Translations under genes and position numbers: made by a program
In this document: positions 18,067 to 27,836 of the stretch, one piece after another
How the letters are laid out: each line of letters starts with the position of its first letter
Numbering within the stretch: position 1 is the stretch's first letter
Origin: Rhodomicrobium vannielii ATCC 17100
Lineage (GTDB): Bacteria > Pseudomonadota > Alphaproteobacteria > Rhizobiales > Rhodomicrobiaceae
Direction of reading: 5' to 3'
Assembly: GCF_000166055.1 (NCBI RefSeq)
Contig: NC_014664.1
Coordinates: 3,689,501-3,753,500, forward strand
Length of the DNA stretch: 64,000 bases
Notes under the pieces: generated by a model
Database searches by the model: none
The model's input: the letters and a program-made list of their open reading frames with translations, nothing else
What the model was told of the DNA's origin: nothing

Positions 18067-19265
18067 GAGTGTAGATAGCAGACAGCGGCAGCCCGCGATT
18101 GATCGCCTCCAGCACGACATTACCGAGATCGGGAATGAACCCGGCAAGGCTGTCGCCCAGCGCGCGCTCGGCATCCTTCTTCTGCAGCCCGCCGCCGAAA
18201 AGCGACTCGTGATACCGGTTCACGATAACGGACACCGCAGCATCCGCGCCCGCCACACCGGCGATGGCTTCCGAGACGGCGCGCGCCTGACGAAGGGCAG
18301 GAACGGTGAAGGACGACACGATGAAGACCCGATTTGAGCCCCACACGACATTTTCCGTCCACGCATGCCAGGTCTTCGGCAAATCCACGACGATTGTGCT
18401 GAAGGACTGCGAAAGAAGACCGAGCACGAGGGCCACCGTTTCGGCGCTGACGTTGATGTGGCGGGCCGGGCACCGAGGCGCAGCCAGCACCGAAAGCCCG
18501 GAGGAATGCCGCGAGAGCATCACATCCAGGAGCTGCCGGTCGAGCCTGGCGGGCGAGGAGGCGACTTCGTCGATGCGGAAAGAGGGCGCGAGATCGAGAT
18601 AATCCGCAACGGCCCCATCCTGAAGGTTGAGATCCACGAGGCAGACGTTCGACATGCCGTTTCGGCGTCCGATCAGGAACGCCGACTGGATCGCGAGCGT
18701 AGTGTTCCCGCATCCGCCGCTGACGGGGAAGAAGGAGTAACATGAGGTTGCGCGCCCGGGCGTCTCCCGCGCGTGCTGCTTCAGCGCGTGCTGACAGGCC
18801 TTGTGAAATTCCCCGATGGTGCAATCGCTCGACAGGAAATCGTCAACGCGGAGCCGGACGAGGGCGCCAACCGTCTCAGGATCGAGCAGGTTCGAGATCA
18901 CCACAACGGGAACAGTCTCGAACTTCGCCGCCTTGAGGCGGCCAATGAAGGCCGTGTCGACGCGCCGGGCATTATCCAGTTCGACGATCAGGAGTTGCGG
19001 AGCGAGGACTGACTCGAGCGCGCGCCGGATCGCCGTTCGTGGGCTCGACCACAACAAGGCGCGTGCCCGGGATCGAGCCGAACGTCTTCTCGGCCTTTTC
19101 CCTTAGGCTGAAGCTAGACGTGAGGAGCACGACCGCGCCCGCAACGCGAGCCTGCGGCCCGCCCGCCGCCTCTTCACGAATTAAGGACTGCGCCTCGCCG
19201 AGAGGCATAGGCAAAGCCAGCCGCTCTTCCATGCGCTCCCCCTCTGGCAACCTCGTTCGTTGCAT
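18067..19265 (-). pseudogene. cpaE: cpaE-like Tad pilus assembly ATPase, frameshifted and 3'-truncated
   Basis: Two frames together make one CpaE-like protein. From ATG 19265, MQRTRLPEGERMEERL runs to TRLVVVEPTNGDPAR. A shift at the GC run 19018-19025 leads into LESVLAPQLLIVELDN and then the P-loop-like MinD/CpaE domain (FFPVSGGCGNTTLA, a deviant Walker A, and VDLNLQDGAVADYLDL). The C-terminus stops after LPLSAIYTR, where IS66 sequence takes over. CpaE localises Tad pilus assembly in Caulobacter. Losing one GC unit from the run would explain the shift. Confidence 0.8.
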
Positions 19266-19296
19266 GCTCTGCCCGCCGCCTTCCGATTTCGCCCGA

Positions 19297-19581
19297 TCAG
19301 TTCTGGATCGACGCCGTAGCCTGTGCACCAGGCCCGGCCTGACCGCTGATGGTCGTCGTGCTGAGCCCCTTCGGCTCAATCGACTTGTTCTGGTCGTAGC
19401 GCTCGATCGCGACCGCGGCGCGCTTGCCGTCCTGGGTGATCGTGCGGTCCTTCGCTTCCTTCGACCACGGGTCGATGGTCTGGCTCGCCTTGTTGACCGC
19501 CACCGCATCGCCAGCCTGGCGCGTGATGAAATCGCTGCGGGAATAATGGCTCTCGTAGCAGCCACCAAGACCGGCGACCAT
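19297..19581 (-). CDS. Small Tad-locus lipoprotein (probably frameshifted near its start)
   Basis: This frame encodes about 94 residues: a Cys after VAGLGG, then AGDAVAVNKASQTIDPW, AAVAIERYDQNK and a Gly/Thr/Gln-rich tail. I recall short proteins with GGDAxAxNR...DPWP...AVERY located between cpaC and cpaE in Rhizobiales, so the family placement is reasonable. The signal peptide is incomplete in this frame. A frame starting at ATG 19658, overlapping the cpaC stop as ATGA, supplies a basic N-terminus. It would join MVAGLGGC after a one-base insertion near 19582. Confidence 0.55.
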   Translation of the reverse strand: MVAGLGGCYESHYSRSDFITRQAGDAVAVNKASQTIDPWSKEAKDRTITQDGKRAAVAIERYDQNKSIEPKGLSTTTISGQAGPGAQATASIQN

Positions 19582-19654
19582 GCCTGCGTGCCGATGCGGA
19601 CCGCCGCGCCGCGCCGGGACTCGCGTCCCTCCATCCGTTCGCTCGCGCTCATTA

Positions 19655-21214
19655 TCATTTCGTCCTCTTGTAGCTGGTGTCGACCTGCGGCCCGTCCTGA
19701 TAGTCGATGATGTGGCCCGTCAAATCCTGCCTCGGGCGTGACGTTTGCACTTCCTGCTTGCCCGCGATGAAGAATTCCTCATCGTTGCCCGGCCTGCGAT
19801 TGGCCAGCGGCGAGCCCTGCGCGTCGCCCGGCACCATCGGCTGCACCAGACACGGGGTGACGATGATGACGAGATCGGTTTCCTTCTTTTGGAAGGAGGT
19901 GCTGCGGGTCAGTGCGCCGAGGATCGGCACGTCCCCGATCCATGGCAGTTGTCGCGTATCGGCATTATGGAACCCCTGCATAAGCCCCGCGATGGCGAAG
20001 CTCTGACCGTCGCGCAGTTCGACCGTGGTCGAGGCGCGGCGCACGCTGAGGCCCGGCACTTCGACGTTGCCGATCTTCACCGCCGCCGAGTAGTCGATTT
20101 CGCTCACCTCCGGCTCGATCTTCAGGTTGATCTGACGTCTGGCGAGCACCGTCGGCGTGAAGGCGAGGCCGATGCCGAACTTCTTGAATTCCGTGGTGAT
20201 CGTGTTGTTGGTGCCAGCGACCGGGAAGGGAAATTCGCCGCCCGCGAGAAAGCTTGCCGTGTCGCCGGAGAGCGCGACGAGGTTCGGCTCGGCAAGGCGG
20301 CGGGCCAGCCCCTGCGATTCCAGCGCGCGGATCGTCACGTCGATGGGCGCGGAGCCCCCGATCACGCGCCCGGTCATCGCGCCGAAAGGAACGAGGTTAG
20401 ATCCGAGGCCAGCGGCGAGATCGGAAATGAGGTTGGTCGTGATGCCGGTAGAATCCGAGGTGATGCTGCTCTTTTCCTTTAGCGTCTCTACGCCGGTCGT
20501 ACCGCCTGCGTAACGACCGCCACCCGAGACATTCACGCCGACGCCGCGCGCGAGATTGCGGCTCGCCTCGATGAACCGGACCTCAAGCATCACCTGCTGC
20601 GGCGAGGCGACCGTCATCGCGTTCGTCACCTGCCCCGGCGCGAACTGCTCCGCGAGCGCCAGCGCGCGCGACAGCGCCACCGCATCGGACGCCTGGCCCG
20701 CGATCATGATGCGTCCGTTGACGGCGGCAACGCGCAGGTTCGAGAAGGAGGGGTTGTCGCGCATCACGCGGCGGAGCATGTCCACGTCGTGGGACACCTC
20801 GATGTCTACGATGCCGATTACCCTCTTGTCCTGATCGAGCAGCGAAAGGCGCGTGTTGCCGATCTTCTTGCCGAGAATGTTGATCGAAGCGTTGGTCAGC
20901 GGCACAACGTCCGCGATGTCGGAGTTGGTGACGAGCGCCTCGGTGAAGGGGTATTCGACCTTCACGTTTTCCGAACGATTGAGCACAACCCGCACATCGA
21001 TGCGCTCGTTCTGCGTATTGAGATGATAGAGCGGCGCGGCAGCCCCGAAGCCCTGAACCTTTTTCACCGGCTGTTTCGACGGCGGCACGGGTGACGGAGG
21101 CTTTTCCGTTGCGTATGCGCTTGCACCCAACCCGAGGAAGATCGTGCAGATGAGGAGTTTCAGGGTGCGCGAACCGCGCGCTCCGCCTGCTCCGTTTCGT
21201 TTTGGCCCGTTCAT
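19655..21214 (-). CDS. cpaC: Tad pilus secretin CpaC/RcpA
   Basis: A 519-residue protein with a signal peptide (TLKLLICTIFLGLGASAYA). An N-terminal Tad-type domain (VRVVLNRSENVKVEYPFTEA, a BON-like segment, and VMLEVRFIEASRN) is followed by the secretin domain. That domain has LAEPNLVALSGDTASFLAGGE, FGIGLAFTPTV and the signature SFAIAGLM, ending GDVPILGALTRS and TDLVIIVTPCLV. It forms the outer-membrane channel of the Tad pilus. This is the only apparently intact gene in the local Tad remnant. I use the ATG at 21214 rather than 21259 because it directly precedes the signal peptide. Confidence 0.92.
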   Translation of the reverse strand: MNGPKRNGAGGARGSRTLKLLICTIFLGLGASAYATEKPPSPVPPSKQPVKKVQGFGAAAPLYHLNTQNERIDVRVVLNRSENVKVEYPFTEALVTNSDIADVVPLTNASINILGKKIGNTRLSLLDQDKRVIGIVDIEVSHDVDMLRRVMRDNPSFSNLRVAAVNGRIMIAGQASDAVALSRALALAEQFAPGQVTNAMTVASPQQVMLEVRFIEASRNLARGVGVNVSGGGRYAGGTTGVETLKEKSSITSDSTGITTNLISDLAAGLGSNLVPFGAMTGRVIGGSAPIDVTIRALESQGLARRLAEPNLVALSGDTASFLAGGEFPFPVAGTNNTITTEFKKFGIGLAFTPTVLARRQINLKIEPEVSEIDYSAAVKIGNVEVPGLSVRRASTTVELRDGQSFAIAGLMQGFHNADTRQLPWIGDVPILGALTRSTSFQKKETDLVIIVTPCLVQPMVPGDAQGSPLANRRPGNDEEFFIAGKQEVQTSRPRQDLTGHIIDYQDGPQVDTSYKRTK

Positions 21215-21315
21215 TATGCTAGCCCCGCCCGACTGACCTTTTGAATATTCAAAAAACACAACTTTCGCGACGCAACGGAACTGGACGCGCCTTACTGCTC
21301 ATTGTGAACGCGGTA

Positions 21316-22021
21316 TTACTTCCGGTTCGCGGCGCGCGTGACAGCCACCACGGGATCGTTGCTCACCGCCGCCGGATTGTTGGCATGCAGATGGATCAGA
21401 TCTTTCGATTCCACGATGCCGCTGTCGTGGCCTTTCCAGGGGCCGCCAGGATTGAGCGTCAGCGAAAGCTGGCCCAGCGTCGCGGCGAGAGCGAGCTTCT
21501 TCGCGTCGTCGGATGTCACCTCAAGCGTGACGGTTTTCAGCGTCTGCAGGGAAACCTCGGCGGCGCGTCTGTAATTCTGATCGACCGCGAGCACGCGGAT
21601 GTTCTTGAGAACGTCACGGTGAACGCGGGATCGGGATCGCGCCCGTCTTCGCTGCGCTGCTCGTTCTTGGTCAGAAGCACGTCCACCATGTCGCCCGGCT
21701 GGAGCAGCCCGCCAACCGATGCCGTATCGTTGACGCGGATCGTGGCGCCGCTCATGCCCGCCGTGAGGCGGCCCGCCAGTGAGAGATCGTTGTTGTTGAC
21801 GAGCTTCGATTGCAGGATCGGCTCGTTCTCGGCGAGAGGCAGCGCGACGCGGCGCTTCTGTTCACCGGCGAAGACTTCGTTCTTGGTGGCGAAGACGCCG
21901 CTCGGAAGCGCGCGGCGCATGCTCGCCAATTCCGTATCCGTCCGGTGAAGGCCGCCTTGCGGTGGAATTAAGAGACGGCTCTTGTAGGTGATGGTTTTCA
22001 CGACAGGAGCGGGACTAAACA
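21316..22021 (-). pseudogene. cpaB: cpaB/RcpC-like Tad pilus protein, 5'-truncated and frameshifted
   Basis: One frame (up to ~21607) encodes ALPLAENEPILQSKLV, RLTAGMSGATIRVN and LQPGDMVDVLLTKNE, the SAF/CpaB core. A second frame continues VLKNIRVLAVDQNYRR, EVSLQTLKTVTLEV and ALAATLGQLSLTLNPG. Joining them needs one extra base near 21607-21612. The N-terminal TM helix and most of the first ~60 residues expected of CpaB are absent. The sequence begins at an IS481-like end at 22011-22021 next to the araC stop codon. Confidence 0.82.
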
Positions 22022-22026
22022 CCTAG
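22011..22026 (-). mobile_element. IS481-family end remnant at araC/cpaB junction
   Basis: The minus strand reads CTAGG then TGTTTAGTCCCG, differing by one base from the left end of the intact element (TGTTCAGTCCCG) and preceded by the same CTAG target. Only ~12 bp of the element remain before cpaB sequence starts. Confidence 0.7.
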
Positions 22027-23087
22027 CCCACGCGGTAATTGCCGGGCGAAACGCCCGTCCATTTCTTGAACGCTCGATGGAACGCGCTGCTTTCGGTAAA
22101 ACCGAGGTCGAATGCGATGGACTGGATTGTGGCGTCGGTGCGCGAGAGGAGCGAGATCGCGAGATCGCGGCGGAGGTCGTCGAGGATGACGCGATAGGAC
22201 AGCCCCTCGTCGTCGAGGCGACGTCGCAGCGTCGAGGATGACAGATGAAACTCGGCGGCAATCTCGTCGAAGGTCGGCCATGACGCCGGGTCGAGGGTGC
22301 GCAGCCGCCGCCTGATCAGCGCCGACCACGTCTGCCAGCCGCGATATTTCACGAGAAGGTTCGCCGGAGCCTGCCGGAGGAAGGGCTTGAGGTCCGCCTC
22401 GTCGCGGATCACCGGAAGGTCGAGATAGAAGCTCTTGAAGAAGGCGCGCGTCTCCCTCGCGGAAAATTCGAGGCGCGGCGAAAACATGATCCGCCATTCC
22501 GGGCTGAAATCCGGCTCCCCGCAGCGGAACTGGACGCTCACGAGCGGAATCCGGCGGCCGACGAGCCAGCAGGCAAGGCCGTGCACCACGAGCAGATACG
22601 TCCCGTAGGCGAAGGCCCGCGCGGGCGGCGGACGGACACCGCGCGGCAAGCCGCAGGCCGCATCGCCGAGCGTGATATGGCAGTAGCGATCCTCGCGCGC
22701 GAGGCGGCCCTCGATGCCGTCGAGCGAAAGACGCAGGTAGCGCAGCGCACGCTGGAGCGCTTCGCCGAGCGTGCGCGTGCCGAGAACGGCAAGGCACAGC
22801 ATGGCGAAGCTGCCGGGCTTCATGGCGCGTATGTCCATGCCGAAGAATTCGTCTTTCAACTCGCGCGTCAGATGCTGCCAGAGAAGCGCGTATTGCGCGA
22901 CGGGCACGCGCGCCTGCGCCGAATGGAGCAGGTCTGGCGAGATGGAGGAACGCTGAAGCACACGCGCGACATCGATGCCCCGCTGGCGCGGCACCACCAG
23001 CGCCTCGCGCACGAACGCGATGGAGATCGTGTCGCGTTCGCCACGGCCGTCGCTCGCTTCCTCCAGTTTGGCGAATGTGTCCTGCAA
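22023..23087 (-). CDS. AraC-family transcriptional regulator (OruR/MmsR-like)
   Basis: A 354-residue regulator. The N-terminal Arabinose_bd-type ligand domain (~20-220) contains [35 protein letters not shown] and [11 protein letters not shown]. The C-terminal AraC domain holds two helix-turn-helices ([20 protein letters not shown] and [21 protein letters not shown]), ending [10 protein letters not shown]. It is divergent from the valine/isoleucine operon at 23273 across 185 bp and is its likely regulator, as MmsR is for mmsAB in Pseudomonas. The stop codon lies in the CTAG of an IS481 remnant. Confidence 0.9.
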   Translation of the reverse strand: MQDTFAKLEEASDGRGERDTISIAFVREALVVPRQRGIDVARVLQRSSISPDLLHSAQARVPVAQYALLWQHLTRELKDEFFGMDIRAMKPGSFAMLCLAVLGTRTLGEALQRALRYLRLSLDGIEGRLAREDRYCHITLGDAACGLPRGVRPPPARAFAYGTYLLVVHGLACWLVGRRIPLVSVQFRCGEPDFSPEWRIMFSPRLEFSARETRAFFKSFYLDLPVIRDEADLKPFLRQAPANLLVKYRGWQTWSALIRRRLRTLDPASWPTFDEIAAEFHLSSSTLRRRLDDEGLSYRVILDDLRRDLAISLLSRTDATIQSIAFDLGFTESSAFHRAFKKWTGVSPGNYRVG

Positions 23088-23272
23088 GTTTCCTCTCGTC
23101 CGCCCCCCATTGCCAGTCGATTAGACGATGGACGAAGGCCAAATCCGCCATCGAGATTGAGGGGATCGGTCATCGTCCGACACGCGGGTTTACGATAGCT
23201 TCGCCGCAAATAGAAAGACGCGCAACTCCCGAGGCGATCGCGCGGAAAAACACATCCGAGCGCAGGAAAACC

Positions 23273-24037
23273 ATGATTATCAAGGACAATGTCTTCGTCG
23301 TTACCGGGGCGGCCTCTGGTCTGGGGATGGAAACGGCACGCAGTATCGCGGCGCAGGGCGGCCGTGTCGTCCTCGCCGACGTCAATGAGGGGCAAGGGGC
23401 CGGACTCGCCGGGGAAATCGGACCCGCCGCGCTTTTCGTCCGCACCGACGTGACGGATGAGGCAAGCGCGAGCGCGACAATCGAGGCGGCGACGGCGTTC
23501 GGTCCGTTGCGCGGCCTCATCAACTGCGCGGGCATCGCCCCTGCGGCTAAGGTCGTCGGCCGCGACGGACCGCACCCCCTCGACATGTTCGCCCGCGTGA
23601 TTTCAGTCAACCTCGTCGGCGCGTTCAACATGATGCGACTCGCGGCGGCTTCGATCGCGAAGAGCGCCCCGACCGAAACTGGCGAGCGCGGCGTGATCGT
23701 CAACACGGCCTCCGTCGCCGCCTTCGAGGGGCAGATGGGGCAGGCGGCCTATGCGGCGTCGAAAGGCGGCATCGTTTCGCTCACGCTGCCGGCGGCGCGC
23801 GACATGGCGAAACTCGGCATAAGGGTGATGGCCATCGCGCCGGGCATCATGGAAACGCCGATGCTGATGGGACTTCCGCGGGACGTGCAGGAGTCGCTTG
23901 GGCGCACCGTGCCATTCCCGGCGAGGCTTGGGCGCACGGCCGAGTTCGCTGCGCTTGTGCGACACATCATCGAAAACCCCTACCTCAACGGCGAGGTCAT
24001 CCGCCTCGACGGCGCGCTGCGCATGAACGCGGTCTGA
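23273..24037 (+). CDS. SDR 3-hydroxyacyl-CoA dehydrogenase (HSD17B10-like)
   Basis: A 254-residue short-chain dehydrogenase with the NAD-binding [13 protein letters not shown], the NNAG-equivalent [10 protein letters not shown], catalytic Ser in [10 protein letters not shown] and YAASK. The insert and the [21 protein letters not shown] ending fit type-2 3-hydroxyacyl-CoA (2-methyl-3-hydroxybutyryl-CoA) dehydrogenases of isoleucine breakdown. The ATG at 23273 follows AGGAAAACC. First gene of the catabolic operon. Confidence 0.88.
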   Translation: MIIKDNVFVVTGAASGLGMETARSIAAQGGRVVLADVNEGQGAGLAGEIGPAALFVRTDVTDEASASATIEAATAFGPLRGLINCAGIAPAAKVVGRDGPHPLDMFARVISVNLVGAFNMMRLAAASIAKSAPTETGERGVIVNTASVAAFEGQMGQAAYAASKGGIVSLTLPAARDMAKLGIRVMAIAPGIMETPMLMGLPRDVQESLGRTVPFPARLGRTAEFAALVRHIIENPYLNGEVIRLDGALRMNAV

Positions 24038-24081
24038 TCCGCGCAACGGATTGAAGCAGCATTGAAATTCTGGAGGAAACC

Positions 24082-25281
24082 ATGAGCAAAAACACCGACG
24101 CCATCGTCATCGCGTCCGTCGTGCGGACACCAATCGGCGCGTTTCAGGGCGCGTTCGCGAGCCTCGCCGCCCCCGAACTCGGCGCGGTGGCGCTTCGGGC
24201 AAGCGTTGAGCGCGCAGGGCTCACGGCATCCGACATCGATGAAGTCTTTATGGGCTGCGTACTCGGCGCTGGCGTGGGCCAGGCACCCGCGCGGCAAGCC
24301 TCGCTCCGCGCCAAGCTGCCGCTTTCGGCGGGATGCACCACGATCAACAAGGTGTGCGGTTCAGGCCTCAAGGCGGTGATGCTCGGCCACGATGCGATCC
24401 TTGCCGGCAGCGCGCGTGTGGTCTCGGCGGGCGGCATGGAGTCGATGACGAATGCGCCGTATCTTCTGCCGAAGGCGCGCGGCGGACAGCGCCTCGGCCA
24501 TGACCGCGTGCTCGACGCGATGTTCTTCGACGGGCTGGAAGATGCTTATGGCCCTGAAACGAAGGGGCGGCTGATGGGCACTTTCGCGGAGGAGTGCGCG
24601 GCCGCCTACGGCTTCACCCGCGACGAGCAGGACGCTTACGCCGTGGCCTCCGCGACGCGGGCGCGGGCGGCGGTGGAGGGCGGCGCGTTCGATTGGGAGA
24701 CGGTGCCGGTCACCGTCGAAACCCGCAAGGGCGCGGCGATCGTGGAGCGCGACGAACAGCCGGGTCGCATCGACATCGCGAAAATCCCCACGCTGAAGCC
24801 TGCGTTCCGGGAAGGTGGCACGGTGACAGCCGCCAATTCGAGTTCGATCTCTGACGGCGCGGCCGCTGTCACGCTGATGCGCCGCTCGACGGCGGAGGCG
24901 AAAGGCGTCGCACCGCTGGCGACGATCCTCGGCCATACGACCTATTCCGACGAGCCGCGCCTGTTCCCGACCGCGCCAATCCATGCGATCCGGGCGCTCC
25001 TCGACAAACTCGGCTGGCGCGCCGGGGATGTCGACCTGTACGAGATCAACGAGGCCTTCGCCGTGGTCGCCATGGCGGCGATGCGCGACCTCGGGCTTCC
25101 CCATGACAAGGTCAACATCGGCGGCGGGGCATGCGCGCTAGGCCATCCCATCGGCGCATCGGGCGCGCGCGTGCTCGTGTCGCTGATCGGCGCGCTGAGG
25201 CGGACGGGCGCGAAGCGCGGCATCGCGAGCCTGTGCATCGGCGGCGGCGAAGCCGTTGCGCTCGCTATCGAAATCGACTGA
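24082..25281 (+). CDS. Acetyl-CoA C-acyltransferase (thiolase)
   Basis: A 399-residue thiolase with the acyl-accepting Cys in INKVCGSGLKAVM (C92), the His of ACALGHPIGASGAR and the second Cys in ASLCIGGGEAVAL. EINEAFAVVAM is the usual substrate loop. In this operon it probably cleaves 2-methylacetoacetyl-CoA to propionyl-CoA and acetyl-CoA, but acetoacetyl-CoA is equally possible. GGAGG lies 5 bases before the ATG. Confidence 0.92.
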   Translation: MSKNTDAIVIASVVRTPIGAFQGAFASLAAPELGAVALRASVERAGLTASDIDEVFMGCVLGAGVGQAPARQASLRAKLPLSAGCTTINKVCGSGLKAVMLGHDAILAGSARVVSAGGMESMTNAPYLLPKARGGQRLGHDRVLDAMFFDGLEDAYGPETKGRLMGTFAEECAAAYGFTRDEQDAYAVASATRARAAVEGGAFDWETVPVTVETRKGAAIVERDEQPGRIDIAKIPTLKPAFREGGTVTAANSSSISDGAAAVTLMRRSTAEAKGVAPLATILGHTTYSDEPRLFPTAPIHAIRALLDKLGWRAGDVDLYEINEAFAVVAMAAMRDLGLPHDKVNIGGGACALGHPIGASGARVLVSLIGALRRTGAKRGIASLCIGGGEAVALAIEID

Positions 25282-25301
25282 TGAATTTGAGGGAGGCTTC
25301 C

Positions 25302-26438
25302 ATGCTGCTCGCGTCGGAACATGAAATGATCCGCGACACGATCCGCGCCTACACGCGTGAAAACATCACGCCATTCGCCGCGGAGTGGGATCGCAACCAC
25401 ACCTTCCCGGCCGCCGCTCTGAAAGGGCTCGCCGAACTCGGCGTGATGGGCGTGGTGGTCCCCGAGGAATGGGGTGGCGCGGGCATGGACTACCTTTCGC
25501 TCGTGCTCGCCATCGAGGAAATCGCGGCGGGCGACGGCGCGACCTCCACCATCGTTTCGGTGCAGAACTCGCTCGCCTGCGGCATCACCTGCGCCTACGG
25601 CTCCGCCGAGCAGAAGGAAACGTGGCTGAAGCCGCTGGCGCGCGGCGAGAAGCTCGGCTGCTTCTGTCTGACCGAGCCGCATGTCGGATCCGATGCGTCA
25701 GCCATCGCGACGACGGCGCGGCGCGACGGAGACAGTTTCATCATTAACGGCGCGAAGCAGTTCATCACCACGGGCAAGCATGCCGACGTCGCCATCGTGT
25801 TTGCGGTAACGGACAAGAGCGCCGGCAAGAAGGGGATCAGCGCCTTTCTCGTGCCAACTGCGACGCCCGGCTATGTGGTGGCGCGGATCGAGGACAAGAT
25901 GGGCCAGAAGGCGTCCGACACGGCGCAAATCCTGTTCGAGAACTGCCGCGTGCCCGCCTCGGCTCTGCTCGGCAAGGAAGGCGACGGCTACCGCATCGCG
26001 CTCTCGAACCTTGAGGCCGGGCGTATCGGCATCGCCTCGCAGGCGGTGGGCATGGCGCGCGCCGCGCTCGAAGCGGCCGTGGCCTATGCAAAGGAGCGCC
26101 AGACCTTCGGCAAGCCTATCATCGAGCATCAGGCCGTGAGCTTCCGTCTTGCCGACATGGCGACGGAGGTCGACGCCGCGCGGCTTCTGGTCTGGCGGGC
26201 TGCTATGCTGAAGGACGCGGGGCTGCCGTGCCTCAAGGAAGCGTCAATGGCGAAGATGTTCGCCTCCGAGATGGCGGAACGCGTTTGTTCCGGCGCGATC
26301 CAGGTTCACGGCGGCTATGGCTATGTCAGTGACTTTCCGGTGGAACGCATTTACCGCGATGTGCGCGTTTGCCAGATTTACGAGGGCGCGAACGACATCC
26401 AGCGGCTCGTGATCGGCCGCGCCATCGCCGCCGCATAG
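25302..26438 (+). CDS. Acyl-CoA dehydrogenase (short/branched chain type)
   Basis: A 378-residue flavoprotein with the FAD-binding CLTEPHVGSDASAI and FIINGAKQFITTG blocks, and the C-terminal signature QVHGGYGYVSDFPVERIYRD. The catalytic Glu is in QIYEGANDIQ. It oxidises a short or branched acyl-CoA (2-methylbutyryl-CoA would fit the operon) and passes electrons to ETF. I use ATG 25302, which has GGGAGG 6 bases upstream. An ATG at 25281 overlaps the thiolase stop. Confidence 0.9.
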   Translation: MLLASEHEMIRDTIRAYTRENITPFAAEWDRNHTFPAAALKGLAELGVMGVVVPEEWGGAGMDYLSLVLAIEEIAAGDGATSTIVSVQNSLACGITCAYGSAEQKETWLKPLARGEKLGCFCLTEPHVGSDASAIATTARRDGDSFIINGAKQFITTGKHADVAIVFAVTDKSAGKKGISAFLVPTATPGYVVARIEDKMGQKASDTAQILFENCRVPASALLGKEGDGYRIALSNLEAGRIGIASQAVGMARAALEAAVAYAKERQTFGKPIIEHQAVSFRLADMATEVDAARLLVWRAAMLKDAGLPCLKEASMAKMFASEMAERVCSGAIQVHGGYGYVSDFPVERIYRDVRVCQIYEGANDIQRLVIGRAIAAA

Positions 26439-26474
26439 AAGAAACGATCATAAAAACAATAGGGGAGGGTACGC

Positions 26475-27770
26475 ATGTCTTTCAGGGAGCTTTACCTAGC
26501 GAAGCGCGCGAGCGCACACGACGCCGTTTCGCTCGTGAAGGACGGCGAAACCATCGTTGTGCCGACCGGCGTAGGCGAGCCGCCGCTGCTGCTCACGGCG
26601 CTGTCGGATCGGCGGTGTGAATTCCACGGCGTGCAGGTCTGCCAGATCCTGCCGCTGCGCCGCTTCGACTATTACGATCCCGAGACGATCGCGCACGTCC
26701 GCCACACGGCCTATTTCTTCGGCGGCCCGTCGCGTCCGGGCGGGCAGGAAGGCTGGATCGACTATCTGCCGCAGTATTTCTCCGAGCTTCCGCTGCTGAT
26801 CAAACGGGATCTCGTTCCCGCCGATGTCGTTTTCGCGCTTGCCTCGCCGATGGACAAGCATGGCTTCTTCGCGATCAGTCTCGGCACGGACTACACGATG
26901 GCGGCGCTGGAAAAGGCGCGCAAGGTGGTGCTTGAGGTCAACCCGCGCGTGCCTTTCACTTACGGCAATTGCCATGTGCATATTTCGAAGGTGGATGCCA
27001 TCGTCGAAAGCGAAGACCCGCTGATGGAAGTCGGGCTCCCCGCAATCGGCCCGGTTCAGGAAGCCATCGGCAAGCTCGTGGCCGAGATGATCCCTGACGG
27101 CGCGACGCTTCAGATCGGCTACGGCGCGATCCCGGACGCAGTGGTGATGCAACTCACGCACAAGCAAGACCTCGGCATCCATACGGAAATGCTGGGAGAC
27201 GGCATCCTGAGGCTGATCGAGGCTGGCGTCGTCACCAACAAGCGCAAGAACTATCTGCCGAACAGGATCATCGCGACCTTCGCGCTGGGTTCGCAGCGGC
27301 TTTATGACTTCATGGACCGCAACCCGGCGCTGGAAATGCACCCCGTCGACTTTACCAACGATCCCTATCTCGCGTCGCGCAACGATAATCTCATCGCCAT
27401 CAACGCCACGATGCAAGTCGATCTGGTGGGTCAATGCGGTTCGGAAAGCCTCGGATTCGTGCCGTATTCGGGGACTGGCGGGCAGGCGGATTTCGTGCGC
27501 TCGGCCAATCGCTCGATCGGCGGCAAGGCGTTCATCGTGCTGCCCTCCACCGCGAAGAACGACACGATCTCGCGCATCGTGCCGACGCTGAGCATCGGCA
27601 CGCACACCACCACCGGCAAGAATGACGTCAATTTCGTTGTGACCGAATACGGCGTTGCGCAGCTTCGCGGCAAGACGGCGAAGCAGCGGGCGCAGGCGCT
27701 GATCGCCATCTCGCATCCGAAGTTCCGCGCGGAGCTTCAGGAAGAGGCCGCCCGCCTGCGCCTCGACTAA
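26475..27770 (+). CDS. Acetyl-CoA hydrolase/transferase family CoA-transferase
   Basis: A 431-residue class I CoA-transferase of the 4-hydroxybutyrate/acetate CoA-transferase group. The catalytic Glu lies in FVVTEYGVAQLRGK, and the glycine-rich GTGGQADFVRSA precedes it. It probably moves CoA between acetate or propionate and operon intermediates. Its exact substrates cannot be read from sequence. GGGGAGGG precedes the ATG. It lies between an acyl-CoA dehydrogenase gene and mmsA on the same strand. Confidence 0.85.
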   Translation: MSFRELYLAKRASAHDAVSLVKDGETIVVPTGVGEPPLLLTALSDRRCEFHGVQVCQILPLRRFDYYDPETIAHVRHTAYFFGGPSRPGGQEGWIDYLPQYFSELPLLIKRDLVPADVVFALASPMDKHGFFAISLGTDYTMAALEKARKVVLEVNPRVPFTYGNCHVHISKVDAIVESEDPLMEVGLPAIGPVQEAIGKLVAEMIPDGATLQIGYGAIPDAVVMQLTHKQDLGIHTEMLGDGILRLIEAGVVTNKRKNYLPNRIIATFALGSQRLYDFMDRNPALEMHPVDFTNDPYLASRNDNLIAINATMQVDLVGQCGSESLGFVPYSGTGGQADFVRSANRSIGGKAFIVLPSTAKNDTISRIVPTLSIGTHTTTGKNDVNFVVTEYGVAQLRGKTAKQRAQALIAISHPKFRAELQEEAARLRLD

Positions 27771-27836
27771 CGCGGGGAGAACGCGACAAGATACGACGGA
27801 TGCATTCGCACACGAGTACAGAAAAAGAGGATCGAC

